From positions 73,345,819 to 73,409,818 of the forward strand of contig NC_035440.2 in the NCBI RefSeq assembly GCF_002127325.2: a stretch of 64,000 nt of DNA. The letters are read 5' to 3'. Both the position numbers and the translations under genes were made by a program. This DNA is from Helianthus annuus (lineage: Eukaryota; Streptophyta; Magnoliopsida; Asterales; Asteraceae). Below are positions 53,738 through 64,000 of the stretch, piece by piece. Within the stretch, counting starts at the first letter, position 1. Every line of letters starts with the position of its first letter. The notes beneath the pieces were generated by a model. That model had not been told where the DNA came from and ran no database searches. It saw only the letters and a program-made list of their open reading frames with translations.

Positions 53738-56700
53738 TTAGGTTCTGCTTCTAGTTGAAGGGGTCTTTGGAAACAAATGGGGGTACTTTTCTTTCATACG
53801 ATCCTCACGTTCCCACGTGAATTCTGGACCATGTCGTGCATTCCATCGAACTTTTACGAGCTTGACACTACTCCTGCGTGTCTTGTTAATCTTCCAATCA
53901 GTGACCTCAACCAGTTCTTCGACAAAGTGGAGCGTGTCGTCGATATGAACCTTGTCAGCAGGAATGACAACTGTCTCCTGAGTTGGACTCTTCTTCAGGT
54001 TTGATACATGGAATGTATCATGAACACCATTAAGTTCAGTAGGTAGGTCCAACTTGTATGCTACTAAACCAACCCTCTTCAGAATCTTGAATGGACCAAT
54101 GTAACGCGGATTCAACTTTCCACGCTTCCCAAAGCGTGCTACACCCTTCCAGGGTGAAATCTTCAATAATACCATATCTCCCACCTCAAACTCTAGAGGT
54201 TTCCTTCTTCGGTCCGCATAACACTTTTGTCGATCACGAGCCGCCTTGATGCGCTCTCGGATCTGTGCAATCTTGTTTGTCGTCTCCTGGACCAATTCCG
54301 GACCAACCAGTTGCCTATCACCCGCATCAGCCCAACAAATCGGTGATCGACATTTGCGTCCATAAAGAGCTTCGAATGGTGCGGCTTGAATACTTGCATG
54401 GTAACTGTTATTGTATGAAAATTCGACCAATGGTAGGTGGGTGTCCCAACTTCCACCTAAATCCATTACACAAGCTCGCAGCATATCTTCTAAAGTCTGA
54501 ATCGTTCGTTCACTCTGTCCATCCGTTTGCGGGTGAAATGTTGTACTCAGATTCAGCTGAGATCCGAATGCTTCTTGAAAGGATTGCCAAATCCTTGACA
54601 CAAATCTTCCATCTCTATCAGAGATGATTGAGAGAGGCACTCCATGACATGCAACGATCTCTCTCATGTATATCTCAGCTAGTTTACTCGTGTTGTCTTT
54701 TTCTCTGATTGGCAGGAAATGCGCAGATTTCGTTAGACGGTCTACTATTACCCAAATAGTATCGTGGCCTTTGGGTGTCCTTGGCAGTTTCGTTATGAAA
54801 TCCATTGAAATCTGTTCCCATTTCCATTTGGGTATTTCAGGTTGCTGCAGTAGACCTGAAGGCTTCTGGTATTCAACTTTCACTTTGGCGCACGTTAAAC
54901 ATTTACCAACGTATACCACAACATCACCTTTCATCCTAGGCCACCAGTAGAAATCCTTAAGATCTTGGTACATCTTATCCGCTCCGGGATGAATTGAATA
55001 CCGTGATTTGTGAGCTTCATCGAAAATAACCTTTCTTAAACCACCAAACAGAGGAACCCAAATTCGTTTCATGAAGCACAAAGTTCCTTCCTCATTTGGT
55101 ACCAACTGCTTCTCCATCCCACGGAGATTCTCATCCTCAATGTTCCTTTCTTTTAGAGCTTCTCTCTGCGCTGCACGAATGCACGATGAGAGGTCTGTCT
55201 GAACAATCATTTCCAAAGCCCTAACCCTTATGGGCTTAATCCTTTCCTTTCGACTTAGGGCATCGTCGACCACATTCGCCTTCCCTGGATGATACTTGAT
55301 CTCACAGTCGTAGTCGTTCAACAGTTCAACCAAGCATCTTTGTCTCATGTTAAGCTCCTTTTGGTCAAATATGTGCTGCAGACTCTTATGATCCGTTAAG
55401 ATTGTACATCGCGTACCATACAAATAATGTCGCCAGATCTTCAACGCAAATACCACTGCGCCTAACTCCAAGTCGTGCGTGGTATAATTCTTCTCATGAA
55501 CCTTCAACTGGCTTGACGCGTACGCCATAACTTTTTGTCGCTGCATCAACACGCAACCCAAACCTTGATGCGAGGCGTCACAATATATCACGAAGTCATC
55601 CGTTCCTTCGGGTAGCGATAAGATCGGTGCATTACAAAGCTTGTCCTTCAACAACTGAAACGCTTCTTCTTGTTTGTCTCCCCAATCAAACTTCTTGTCT
55701 TTCTGGGTGAGGGAAGTCAAGGGTTGAGCGATTTTTGAGAAATCCTCAATGAACCTTCGATAATAACCAGCCAAACCTAAGAACTGTCGGATCTCGGTTG
55801 GCGTCTTTGGAGTTTCCCAGTTCTTTATCGCTTCGATCTTTGTGGGATCCACATGGATTCCATCTCCATTAACCACATGTCCAAGAAATTGGACTTCGCG
55901 TAACCAGAACTCGCACTTCGAGAACTTGGCATACAACTTCTCCTTTTTAAGTAGCTCCAAAATAGCTCTTAAATGCTGTTCGTGCTCATCCTTCGTCTTC
56001 GAGTAGATCAAAATATCATCGATGAACACAATCACGAACTTGTCGAGGTACGGCTTACAAAATTTGTTCATCAAATCCATAAAAACGGCTTGCGCGTTTG
56101 TCAACCCAAATGACATGACCAGAAACTCGTAATGTCCATATCGAGTTCTAAAAGCAGTCTTGGAATACTTTCCTCTTGAATTCTCAACTGATGGTAACCT
56201 GATCGCAAATTGATCTTTGAGTAGTAGCTTGAACCTTGCAGCTGGTCGAATTGGTCATCAATTCTCGACAGAGGATATCTATTTTTGATGGTCAGCTTGT
56301 TCAGTTCTCGGTAGTCGATACACATACGGAAGCTACCGTCCTTCTTCTTGATAAACAAAACTGGAGCTCCCCAAGGTGAGAAGCTTGGCCTGATGAATCC
56401 CTTGTCTAACAACTCCTGGAGTTGCGTCGACAACTCCTGCATCTCCAAAGGCGCAAGTCGGTAGGGTGCCTTAGCCACAGGCGCGGCACCTGGGACTAAG
56501 TCGATGTGGAACTCGACTTGTCTTTGCGGCGGCAATCCTGGCAAGTCCTCTGGGAAAACTTCAGGATATTCTTTTACTACTGGAATGTCTTTAATCTTCG
56601 GCTTAGCAGCTTCTTTACCCACGATGTGTGCCAAGAAGGCAACACATCCCTTCTGTAAACACTTTCTAGCTTTCAGACAACAAATGATTCTAAGAGGCGT

Positions 56701-58316
56701 ATCGCGCTTCTCTCCATGAACAACGATCGTTTCTCCATCTTCTATTGGGATGCGGATGGTCTTTTCGTGACACACAATCTCGGCTTTGTTGCTTGACAAC
56801 CAATCCATCCCTACTACCACGTCGAAGCTTCCCAACTCGACTGGTAGTAGATCCAAAGTGAACTCGCGTTCTCCCAGTTCAATTACGCATCCTCGGACAA
56901 CTTCATTCGCTTCAACTAGCTTTCCATTAGCCAGTTCAATTGAGTACGGAATGTCTAACTTACTAGCAGTTAACCCAAGCATACTTTTAAATTCTAACGA
57001 TACAAAGCTATAATCGGCACCAGTATCAAATAGAACAGATGCAAAGCATTGATTTATAGGGAATGTACCGGTGACAACGTTTAGATCCTGGCGCGCTTCC
57101 CTTGCTCCAATGTTGAACACTCTCCCACGGGCTTGATTCAGTTTCGGGCATTCCCTCTTAAAGTGCACAACTTCTCCACAATTGAAACATCCCGGTCCTC
57201 GACCATTACCATTTCCATTTCCAGCTTGAACGTTGTTTTGGTTGCGATTTCCATTCCCAGCTTGATTCGCAACATTCCCACGATTTCCATTTCCGCCATT
57301 TCCTCCTTGTTGGCAGTTTCCATTACCATTCCCATAACCTCGATTACCAATGCGCCCAGCACCAGTTCCGGCCCAACACGTATCCTTCGTGTGGCCGTTC
57401 CTTCCACATGATTCACTCTTCCTCAATCTGCACTGACCAGAATGATGGCGCTGGCACGTATCACACTTGGGTAGCGTACCCATGTAACCCTTTCCTTTGT
57501 TCTCAACACCGGTTGCAGCTCTGGCCGGTGTGCTTGATTCACCCTTCTTGTTCACATTGCTGGTGCCTTGCTTGAAGCTTGAAATTTCCTTTTGTTTTCA
57601 CCAGACGACTCTACATGAGTCTCTTTCTTCTTCTGCTCAGTAATTAAAAACTTGTTCAATCGAATAGCTTCCTCAGTAAGGGCCACACTGAGATCTATGG
57701 ATTCTGTGATGGTTGCAAGCTTGGACGTAGTAACGATACTCATGATCTGAGGGGCCAATCCCCAAATAAAGTGCTCAACACGTTTAAACTCGGGTGTGAC
57801 CATGTACGACACTACATGGGACAAATCATGAAATCTCTGAACATACTCTGCAATCTTAGGACCTTCCATTTCTAGGTGCAAGAACTCAATCTTTAGCTTC
57901 TGAATTTCAGCACATGAGCATTACTTCCTTCTCATGAGCTCCTTCAGCTCATTCCATGATAACGCATAAGCAGCAGCTTCACCTAAAGTTTGCACTTGCA
58001 GATTCCACCACGATAGGGCTCCATCCAGAAACAGCCCTGAGATGTAGGTCAGTTGTTGCTCAGGAGCACACTTGCTCATTCTAAGGACAGATTATGTCTT
58101 TTCAGCCCACCTAATAAACGCAACAGCACCTCCTGTGCCGTCGAAATTCACGGGCTTGCAATCGAGAAATTGCTTGTAAGTGCACCATGCACATATGTTT
58201 GAATTTACAAATGGTATTAGCAAACGTGCTATAAATATCCAAATGTATCATAGTATATCTCAAACGACTTAACATTACCATTGGGTGGATTGTTATTGCC
58301 ATGGTTGTGCGAGATA
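53738..58316 (-). pseudogene. Ty3 chromovirus gag-pol polyprotein (broken)
   Basis: The gag capsid domain lies at about 58180-57640, with in-frame stops near 58096 and 57923 and a frameshift near 57565. From 57555: zinc knuckles ([26 protein letters not shown] near 57170), protease [12 protein letters not shown] (about 57020) and the start of RT ([10 protein letters not shown]). A frameshift near 56165 follows; 56116-53738 is then open with [10 protein letters not shown] (about 56015), RNase H ([14 protein letters not shown]), integrase HHCC (about 54975-54890), [15 protein letters not shown] and DGQSERTIQ, and the chromodomain-like tail (about 53860-53760). The N-terminus is removed by the insertion at 58317. 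Confidence 0.88.
58187..58278 (-). other. Probable gag intron of the 50178-58316 element (92 nt, acceptor lost)
   Basis: On the minus strand, donor CAATG|GTAATG follows a frame ending ...NNNPPN; the frame resumes at GG-TGC-ACT (CTYKQFLDCKP). The gap is phase 1 within a Gly codon, as in the 1992-11117 element. The acceptor now reads TGTGCAT instead of an expected TGTGCAG, so the copy probably cannot splice. Confidence 0.6.
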
Positions 58317-60171
58317 TGTAACACCCCGAAAATATAAAACGTTATATTAAAATTTAAAAGTATAAATAAACGGGAAAATGTACTAACTAGAAACTTTTAA
58401 CCTAGTTAGTTAATAGACTAGAAATAGCTTATGAAGGGTTAAAGGCTACTAAACAATAAGTAAAACAAAGTTGAGGGGCCTAAGTTGTAACAATTAAAAA
58501 CTTAATTGTTAGTAACAAATAAATCAAACCAAACACCCCACAAAAGGGATGTCTGGTCGATCAAAACATCAGGGGCGATCCCCACTTCTCCAAAACCCTA
58601 GAATCTCATTAATCTTGCAAATTGAAGGATTAATCCAAGTAGAAATCGAGAATTGAGCCTAGAATCGTAATCCTCATCACAAGAGGATTGTAAGGTATGT
58701 AAAATCTAATGAAATCTCTTAACTTGAATCTCTCATGATTTTGGAAAATCTGAAGACTGATGTTGCATGTGTGTTAATTGGTTTGATTAGAACTGATAAG
58801 GTGTTTAGAAGTGAAACCTAGCTAATTTCATGCGAAATCATGACCAAATTCAGGAAAATTCCATGAACACCTTGAAGGTGGGTTGTGGGTTTTACATGAT
58901 GATGATGAACACTAGGGTTTAGATGATTATCCTAGTATAAATTGATTATAGAAAAGTGATTTCAGAAAGGTATGATGATTAAAATGCTATATGAGGGCTT
59001 TATTGATGTTAAGTTAACTAATTAGTAAGCTATAAACATGAGTATGAATGATGTAGAAAATTCTGCCCTCATAGTGTTTGTAGAAATGCCTCAAAGAAGG
59101 CTTAAAAACAGAAATTTAAAGCCTTAACGCCAAATTAAGATGTTTCGGTATATTATGCGAAGTGAGATCTAAAGAGAGTTCTAAACATGTCTTGAATTGA
59201 ACTCTATAGGACGAGATACCGGAACGTCGAGTGGACAAGCCGGTGGGGATTCGCGGTTGAAGGGCGTGCGCTAAGGTATGTAACTTGACCCGTTACATTA
59301 AGTAGATTGGATGATTGTTAAATGCGTAATTGGAATTTTAGAATAAGTGTCGTTTGTATTTAAGCGGTGATGTCGCTATATTGAATAATGGATCAAATTG
59401 GATGGAACTCGTTGGTAGTCGTCACAATGGTGGATTCCTTAGACGAGCCAAACGGGTCGAACAATCAAGTACGGCATGGTTAATGCTTCGGGTTGAGATG
59501 GATTGAATCTATGATAATGGATAATATATATAACATTTTAGAATTTTGAGATTTAACGTATTGGCATCCTAGAAAACTAAATCCGGGAGTTTGGTTTTGG
59601 TGTAATGACCAAACCAAACAAAAGCATGAATTTCCAGGTACTACCGTAAGTTACGGTGGTACCGTAACTTACGGTAGAGATCTGGGGCTTACGGCGGTTC
59701 ACTACTGTTTTACGGTGGACCAAAAGGATTCCAGGACTCACCGTCACTTGACACCGTAAGTTACGGTGGAACTAGAAAAAAACTTATATTTTCTTATATT
59801 TTTTTGTGAGTTCGAGTGTGGGGTTAAACCTTGGGATTATACTATATAACAACGTCAAAACTAATGATTTTCACGGTTTTGATCGTAGGTAAGTTGGTGG
59901 ATCTTACGGGTGGCGATCAAGTGATTGAATGAAGAACCGAACACTCCATTTTGAAGCTTCCGCAATGTTTTAGATCTTTTGTAGTCTTTGTGTATGGGTT
60001 GTAAACACATGTTTAACAAATTTTTAAAATACTTTAACTTAGTCATTAGTTGACTAAGGTCTTCGTTACTTTTGACCTTCGTTAACGAAGGACATGTTAT
60101 TTAATCAATATCTTTACTAGAAATGGTGTTGTTTATTATTAAAAACAAGTGAAAAATTTAAGGGTGTTACA
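58317..60171 (+). repeat. 5' LTR of the 58317 element (1855 bp)
   Basis: TGTAACACCCCGAAAAT...AGGGTGTTACA. Contains the CCGTAAGTTACGG palindrome patch at 59640-59775. Family resemblance to the solo LTR (1229-12190) and to 1-516. Confidence 0.92.
59640..59775. repeat. CCGTAAGTTACGG palindrome patch in the LTR
   Basis: Includes accgtaagttacggtg, accgtaacttacggtag, cttacggcgg, tttacggtgg and accgtaagttacggtgg. It begins about 530 bp before the LTR end, matching the solo LTR. Confidence 0.88.
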
Positions 60172-60174
60172 AGT

Positions 60175-60188
60175 TGGTAATCAGAGCC
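60175..60188 (+). other. Primer binding site, modified tRNA-iMet type
   Basis: TGGTAATCAGAGCC begins 3 nt after the LTR. It equals the usual TGGTATCAGAGCC with one extra A. Confidence 0.8.
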
Positions 60189-60342
60189 TAAGGTTGTCAA
60201 CAAAGTGTTCGGTTCAAGCTTGATCGATCGTCCGGTAAGAACTAACTTATTTGATTAATAAATTATGTACTACGTAAAGAATGAGAAATGAACAATATGC
60301 ATGAAACGAAGTGTGTAGGCTCACTCAAAAACAAGAAATGCA

Positions 60343-60518
60343 TGAAACAAGAATGATTAAATCAAGTTACGAACTTGATTGAATTGAAACAAGAATGATT
60401 AAATCAAGTTACGAACTTGATTGAATTGAAACAAGAATGATTAAATCAAGTTACAAACTTGATTGAATCAAAACAAGAATGGTTAAATCAAGTTATGAAC
60501 TTGATGAAATCAAAACAA
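60343..60518. repeat. Four tandem 42-bp units in the leader
   Basis: Unit 'aaacaagaatgattaaatca...gattgaattg'; the first two are nearly identical and the last two diverged. Each unit contains the inverted pair atcaagtt-acg-aacttgat (8-bp arms). The array lies just upstream of the gag ATG. Confidence 0.92.
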
Positions 60519-60578
60519 GTAAAGCATGCGTTATAAATGGAATGTTTAACAACTTATGTAAACATTTCAGAAACAGAG

Positions 60579-63500
60579 ATGGCTGATAAAGGTAACGATG
60601 ATGCGGTGCCAAGAGTCACCGAACAAGTGAGGGAAGTGATTGCTGAAGAGGTTGGAAAGGCGATCGAAAACAGTTTGTCAGGCTTCATTGATAGAATTCA
60701 AAACACAGTTTTGTCAATGGTAGAAGATAGAATCAAGAAACTAGAAGATGATTCAAATTTAACAAAGGAAAAGCATGGAGGACGGAAGCCTTGTTCATAC
60801 AAGGAATTCATGGCTTGTAAACCAGCAATATATAATGGGGAGGTTGACCCAATAGTGTGCCAAAGATGGCTAAGTGATATTGAAGGGGTGTTCGAGAGGA
60901 CCCATTGTGACGTAGATGACTATGTAGCCTATGGTACGGGTCAACTAAGAAATCAAGCGAAAGATTGGTGGGATAACAAAAAGAGAGAGATCGGTATTGA
61001 AGCTGCTAAGGTCATGACTTGGGAAGAATTCAAGATGCCATTTCTTAAGCATCATAGCCCCAAAGCGGTTATGAATAAAATCAAGGAAGAGTTCATGCAA
61101 CTTAGGCACAAAAACGAGACCATAGACAAGATTACGGCAACGTTTATGGATAAGATGAAGTTTTGTGACGATCTAGTGACGAACGAAGAACAAAAGATAT
61201 ACTACTATCATAACATGTTGAGTGCCGAATATAGGGATCACCCCTTCCAAATACGAGACCCTTACCGAGATTATAAATGCTGCTCGGGAAAGGGAGATCG
61301 AATTGAAAAAGAGCATCGAAAGAGGGGAACGGAGAGCACAAGATGTGAATCCAAGCCCGACTAAGAAGGCACGAACAAATGAAAGCGCAAAGAAATCTGA
61401 TATGAAAGGCGGGTCGCCAAGTTGCAGAATCTGCGGGAAGGGTCATAAAGGCGAATGCCGTTACAAGGATAAGCCTTGTCCCATATGCAAGAAGACGGGA
61501 CATATGGCTATATCATGCCCGGAGAAAGTGACGGTTTGTTACAATTGTTATCGAACGGGTCACAAGAAGTCGGAATGCCCGGAATCGGTTGGAAAGAAGG
61601 ATGGGCAGGAACCGAAGGGTGAAGCCCCTAAAGCAAAGGCAAGATCTTTTCAACTAACCGCCGCAGAAGCAAAGGTTGAACCTGACGTGGTCTCAGGTAT
61701 ATTTGCTATAAATTCGATTCTTGCACGTGTGTTATTCGATACGGGTGCGAATAAATCCTTTGTTTCATATGGATTTATTCGACATCCTTCATTTGTTCTA
61801 ACTAAATTACATGTGCCTTTAGAAGTAGAGATAGGTAATAATAAAAGCTTTATTGTTTGTGATGTATGTGAAAATTGTAAACTGAGCATTGACGATGAAG
61901 AATATTTGATAAATCTAATCCCGATGTCGATGGGAGAATTTCAAATAGTCGTTGGGATGGATTGGCTATCTCGACACCATGCAAAGGTCGTGTGCTTCCG
62001 TAAAGAGATAAAACTGACATCTCCGAGCGGGAAACACGTCACCATTTATGGCGACAAAGGAGGCAATCCCATAGTATGCTCAATGTTGAAAGCTCACAAG
62101 CTAATGAAGCGAGGATGCAAGGCATTCATGATATACGCTAATGAGCCCGAAAAAGAATCACAAAAGATTGGAGATGTACCGGTAGTACGAGATTATGAAG
62201 ATGTTTTTCCGGAAGATTTACCGGGGATACCGCCTGAACGGGAAATAGAGTTCGGGATCGAATTGATTCCGGGCGCAAAACCCGTAGCAAAAGCCCCGTA
62301 CCGACTTGCACCGTCGGAATTACAAGAGTTGATGTCCCAAATCCAAGACCTGCTTGACAAGGGATTCATAAGGCCGAGTGTGTCTCCTTGGGGCGCACCG
62401 GTATTGTTCGTGAGAAAGAAAGACGGGAGCATGCGCATGTGTATCGATTACCGGGAGTTAAACAAACTCACGGTAAAGAACCGATACCCGCTCCCGAGGA
62501 TGGATGATTTATTCGACCAACTACAAGGTGCGAACTGGTTTTCCAAAATTGACCTTAGATCGGGGTATCACCAACTACAGGTCAAAGAAGAAGATGTGCC
62601 GAAGACGGCTTTCCGCACGAGATACGGACATTACGAATTCCTCGTGATGTCATTCGGGCTAACAAACGCACCCGCGGCTTTCATGGACCTCATGAACCGG
62701 GTTTGCAAGCCAATGCTGGATAAGTCGGTCATCGTGTTTATCGATGATATATTGGTATATTCGAAAAGTGAAGCTGAACACGCACATTACTTACAAGAAG
62801 TGTTAGAGACCCTTAGACGAGAGAAGCTATACGCAAAATTCTCTAAATGTGCCTTTTGGTTACGAGAGGTACAATTTCTTGGCCATGTTATAAGTGTCGA
62901 CGGAGTATTGGTGGATCCGTCAAAGATAGAGGCTGTTTCAAAGTGGAATCCCCCGAAGAACCCTTCAGAAATTAGAAGCTTTTTGGGGCTTGCGGGATAT
63001 TACAGGAGATTCATTCAAGATTTCTCCAAGATTGCGTCACCACTAACAAAACTAACATGAAAGAAAGAAAGGTTCATTTGGGGTGTTGACCAAGAGAAAG
63101 CGTTTCAAACGCTAAAAGAAAAGTTAACTCAAGCTCCGGTACTAACATTGCCGGACGGAGTCGAAGACATGGAGGTTTATTCGGATGCTTCACTATCGGG
63201 ACTCGGTTGCGTGTTGATGCAACGGGGCAAGGTAATAGCCTATGCCTCGAGGCAATTGAAGATACACGAGAAGAAATATCCCACACATGATCTCGAGTTG
63301 GCGGCGGTAGTGTTTGCATTAAAAATATGGAGGCACTACTTGTATGGAATAAAGTGCACCATATTCACCGACCACAAGAGTCTGAAATACTTCTTCGATC
63401 AGAAGGAGTTAAATATGCGACAAAGGCGATGGCTGGAAACGGTGAAAGACTACGATTGCGAAATACGTTATCACCCAGGGAAGGCTAATGCGGTGGCGGA

Positions 63501-64000
63501 TGCTTTGAGCAGAAAAACGGATTACGTTCCGATACGAGTAAGATCGATGCAACTCGTGGTAACCTCGGGTATACTTGAACGTATTCGAGGGGCCCAATTA
63601 GAAGCAGTAAAAGAAGAGAATTGGAAGAAAGAAAGAATAATTGGTCAGTTAAAAGATTTGTCGGATGGGAATCACGGGTTAAAGACTCGATCCGGAAGGA
63701 TATGGGTCCCACATACTTGTGGAGTGAAGGCACTCCTGCTTGATGAAGCTCATAAATCCCGTTATTCAATCCACCCGGGTGCGACCAAGATGTACAATGA
63801 TTTGAAACAAAATTATTGGTGGCCCGGAATGAAGAGAGATGTGGCGAAGTACGTGGAAAAATGCTTGACATGTTTACAAGTCAAGGCGGAGCATCAGAAA
63901 CCATACGGCAAACTCCAACCGTTAGAAATTCCGGTTTGGAAATGGGAACATATCACAATGGACCTACTAACCAAGTTGCCTAAAACGAATCGTGGTTTTG
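60579..64000 (+). pseudogene. Ty3 chromovirus-like gag-pol polyprotein (broken, partial)
   Basis: Likely start ATG 60579 (MADKGNDDAVPR); an in-frame ATG at 60537 exists. The capsid domain is at about 60790-61200 without an intron, unlike the two minus-strand chromoviruses. A frameshift near 61240 leads into the frame 61222-63060: three knuckles ([40 protein letters not shown]), protease LFDTGAN (about 61735), RT with FIDD at 62737-62748. A TGA at 63058-63060 interrupts the frame, which then stays open to the window edge through RNase H ([14 protein letters not shown], about 63182) and the integrase HHCC block (about 63740-63880). Confidence 0.9.

Larger units (their letters stand above)
50178..58316 (-). 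mobile_element. Ty3 chromovirus with 3.5-kb LTR, interrupted in gag
   Basis: On the minus strand: gag (58316-57560), zinc knuckle and protease, RT, RNase H, integrase, chromodomain-like tail (53738), polypurine tract and 3' LTR (50178-53702). It inserted into the antisense gene of the Tat element (flank tgtaa, 50173-50177). Its own gag is interrupted at 58317 by the next Ty3 element, so its 5' LTR lies beyond the right edge. Related to, but distinct from, the element at 1992-11117. Frameshifts and stops make it inactive. Confidence 0.88.
58317..64000 (+). mobile_element. Ty3 retrotransposon, 5' part (runs off the window)
   Basis: LTR 58317-60171, primer site, repeat-rich leader, gag-pol. It inserted in opposite orientation into gag of the 50178-58316 element (left flank agata, 58312-58316). 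The pol domain set and motifs are chromovirus-like. One frameshift (about 61240) and one stop (63058-63060) break the frame. Confidence 0.92.

Noticed and set aside
60343..60518. CRISPR-like look of the 42-bp repeats
   Set aside because: Plain head-to-tail tandem units without spacers, in a retrotransposon leader.

Overview
This window is plant nuclear DNA from a eudicot, most likely a member of the Asteraceae. The evidence is the mix of Ty3 chromovirus, Tat, Athila-like and SIRE-like Ty1/copia retrotransposons, hAT, Harbinger and Helitron elements, the small GT-AG introns, and one intact ABA-receptor gene. The family assignment is inferred from the style of the repeats and no search was run. 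Roughly nine tenths of the window is transposon-derived.

Layout. (1) 1-21271 is an old minus-strand Ty1/copia element whose coding region has been split by three later insertions: a plus-strand Ty3-type LTR end (1-516); a minus-strand solo LTR (1229-12190) that itself received a complete minus-strand Ty3 chromovirus (1992-11117, TSD tttaa); and a tandem three-LTR Athila-like non-autonomous element (12728-19907). (2) 21286-24419 holds DNA transposons: two hAT-type MITEs with exact 8-bp TSDs and a Harbinger-like element carrying a broken Myb/SANT-like ORF1. (3) 25132-36378 is a very young, apparently intact SIRE-like copia element (633-bp LTRs that looked identical apart from one base when read by eye, TSD aaatg, gag and pol both open). 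(4) 36384-41035 is the only mainly host segment. It holds the single ordinary gene, an intronless PYR/PYL ABA receptor on the minus strand (37036-37596) with a hAT MITE inserted at its stop codon, plus a Helitron 3' end (38977). (5) 41036-50177 is the left part of a degraded Tat-lineage Ty3 element with dual RNase H domains and a spliced antisense gene. It is interrupted by (6) a minus-strand Ty3 chromovirus (50178-58316, 3.5-kb LTR), which is interrupted in gag by (7) a plus-strand Ty3 element (58317 to beyond the right edge).

How it fits together. Insertion order follows from the nesting. The left complex has three levels (copia, then solo LTR, then chromovirus) and the right complex has three levels (Tat, then chromovirus, then Ty3). 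Most coding regions are dead, and most of their premature stops look like C-to-T changes in CAA, CAG or CGA codons, as expected of methylated, silenced repeats. The exceptions are the copia element at 25132-36378 and the PYL gene.

The most unusual signals are: a phase-1 spliceosomal intron at the same point of gag in two different chromovirus families; dense family-specific palindrome arrays in LTRs and leaders (CCGTAAGTTACGG, CGACGAAAC..GTTTCGTCG, CGAARGAT/ATCYTTCG); a three-LTR tandem retrotransposon; a templated-filler deletion inside one LTR; and a MITE whose target duplication contains the PYL stop codon.
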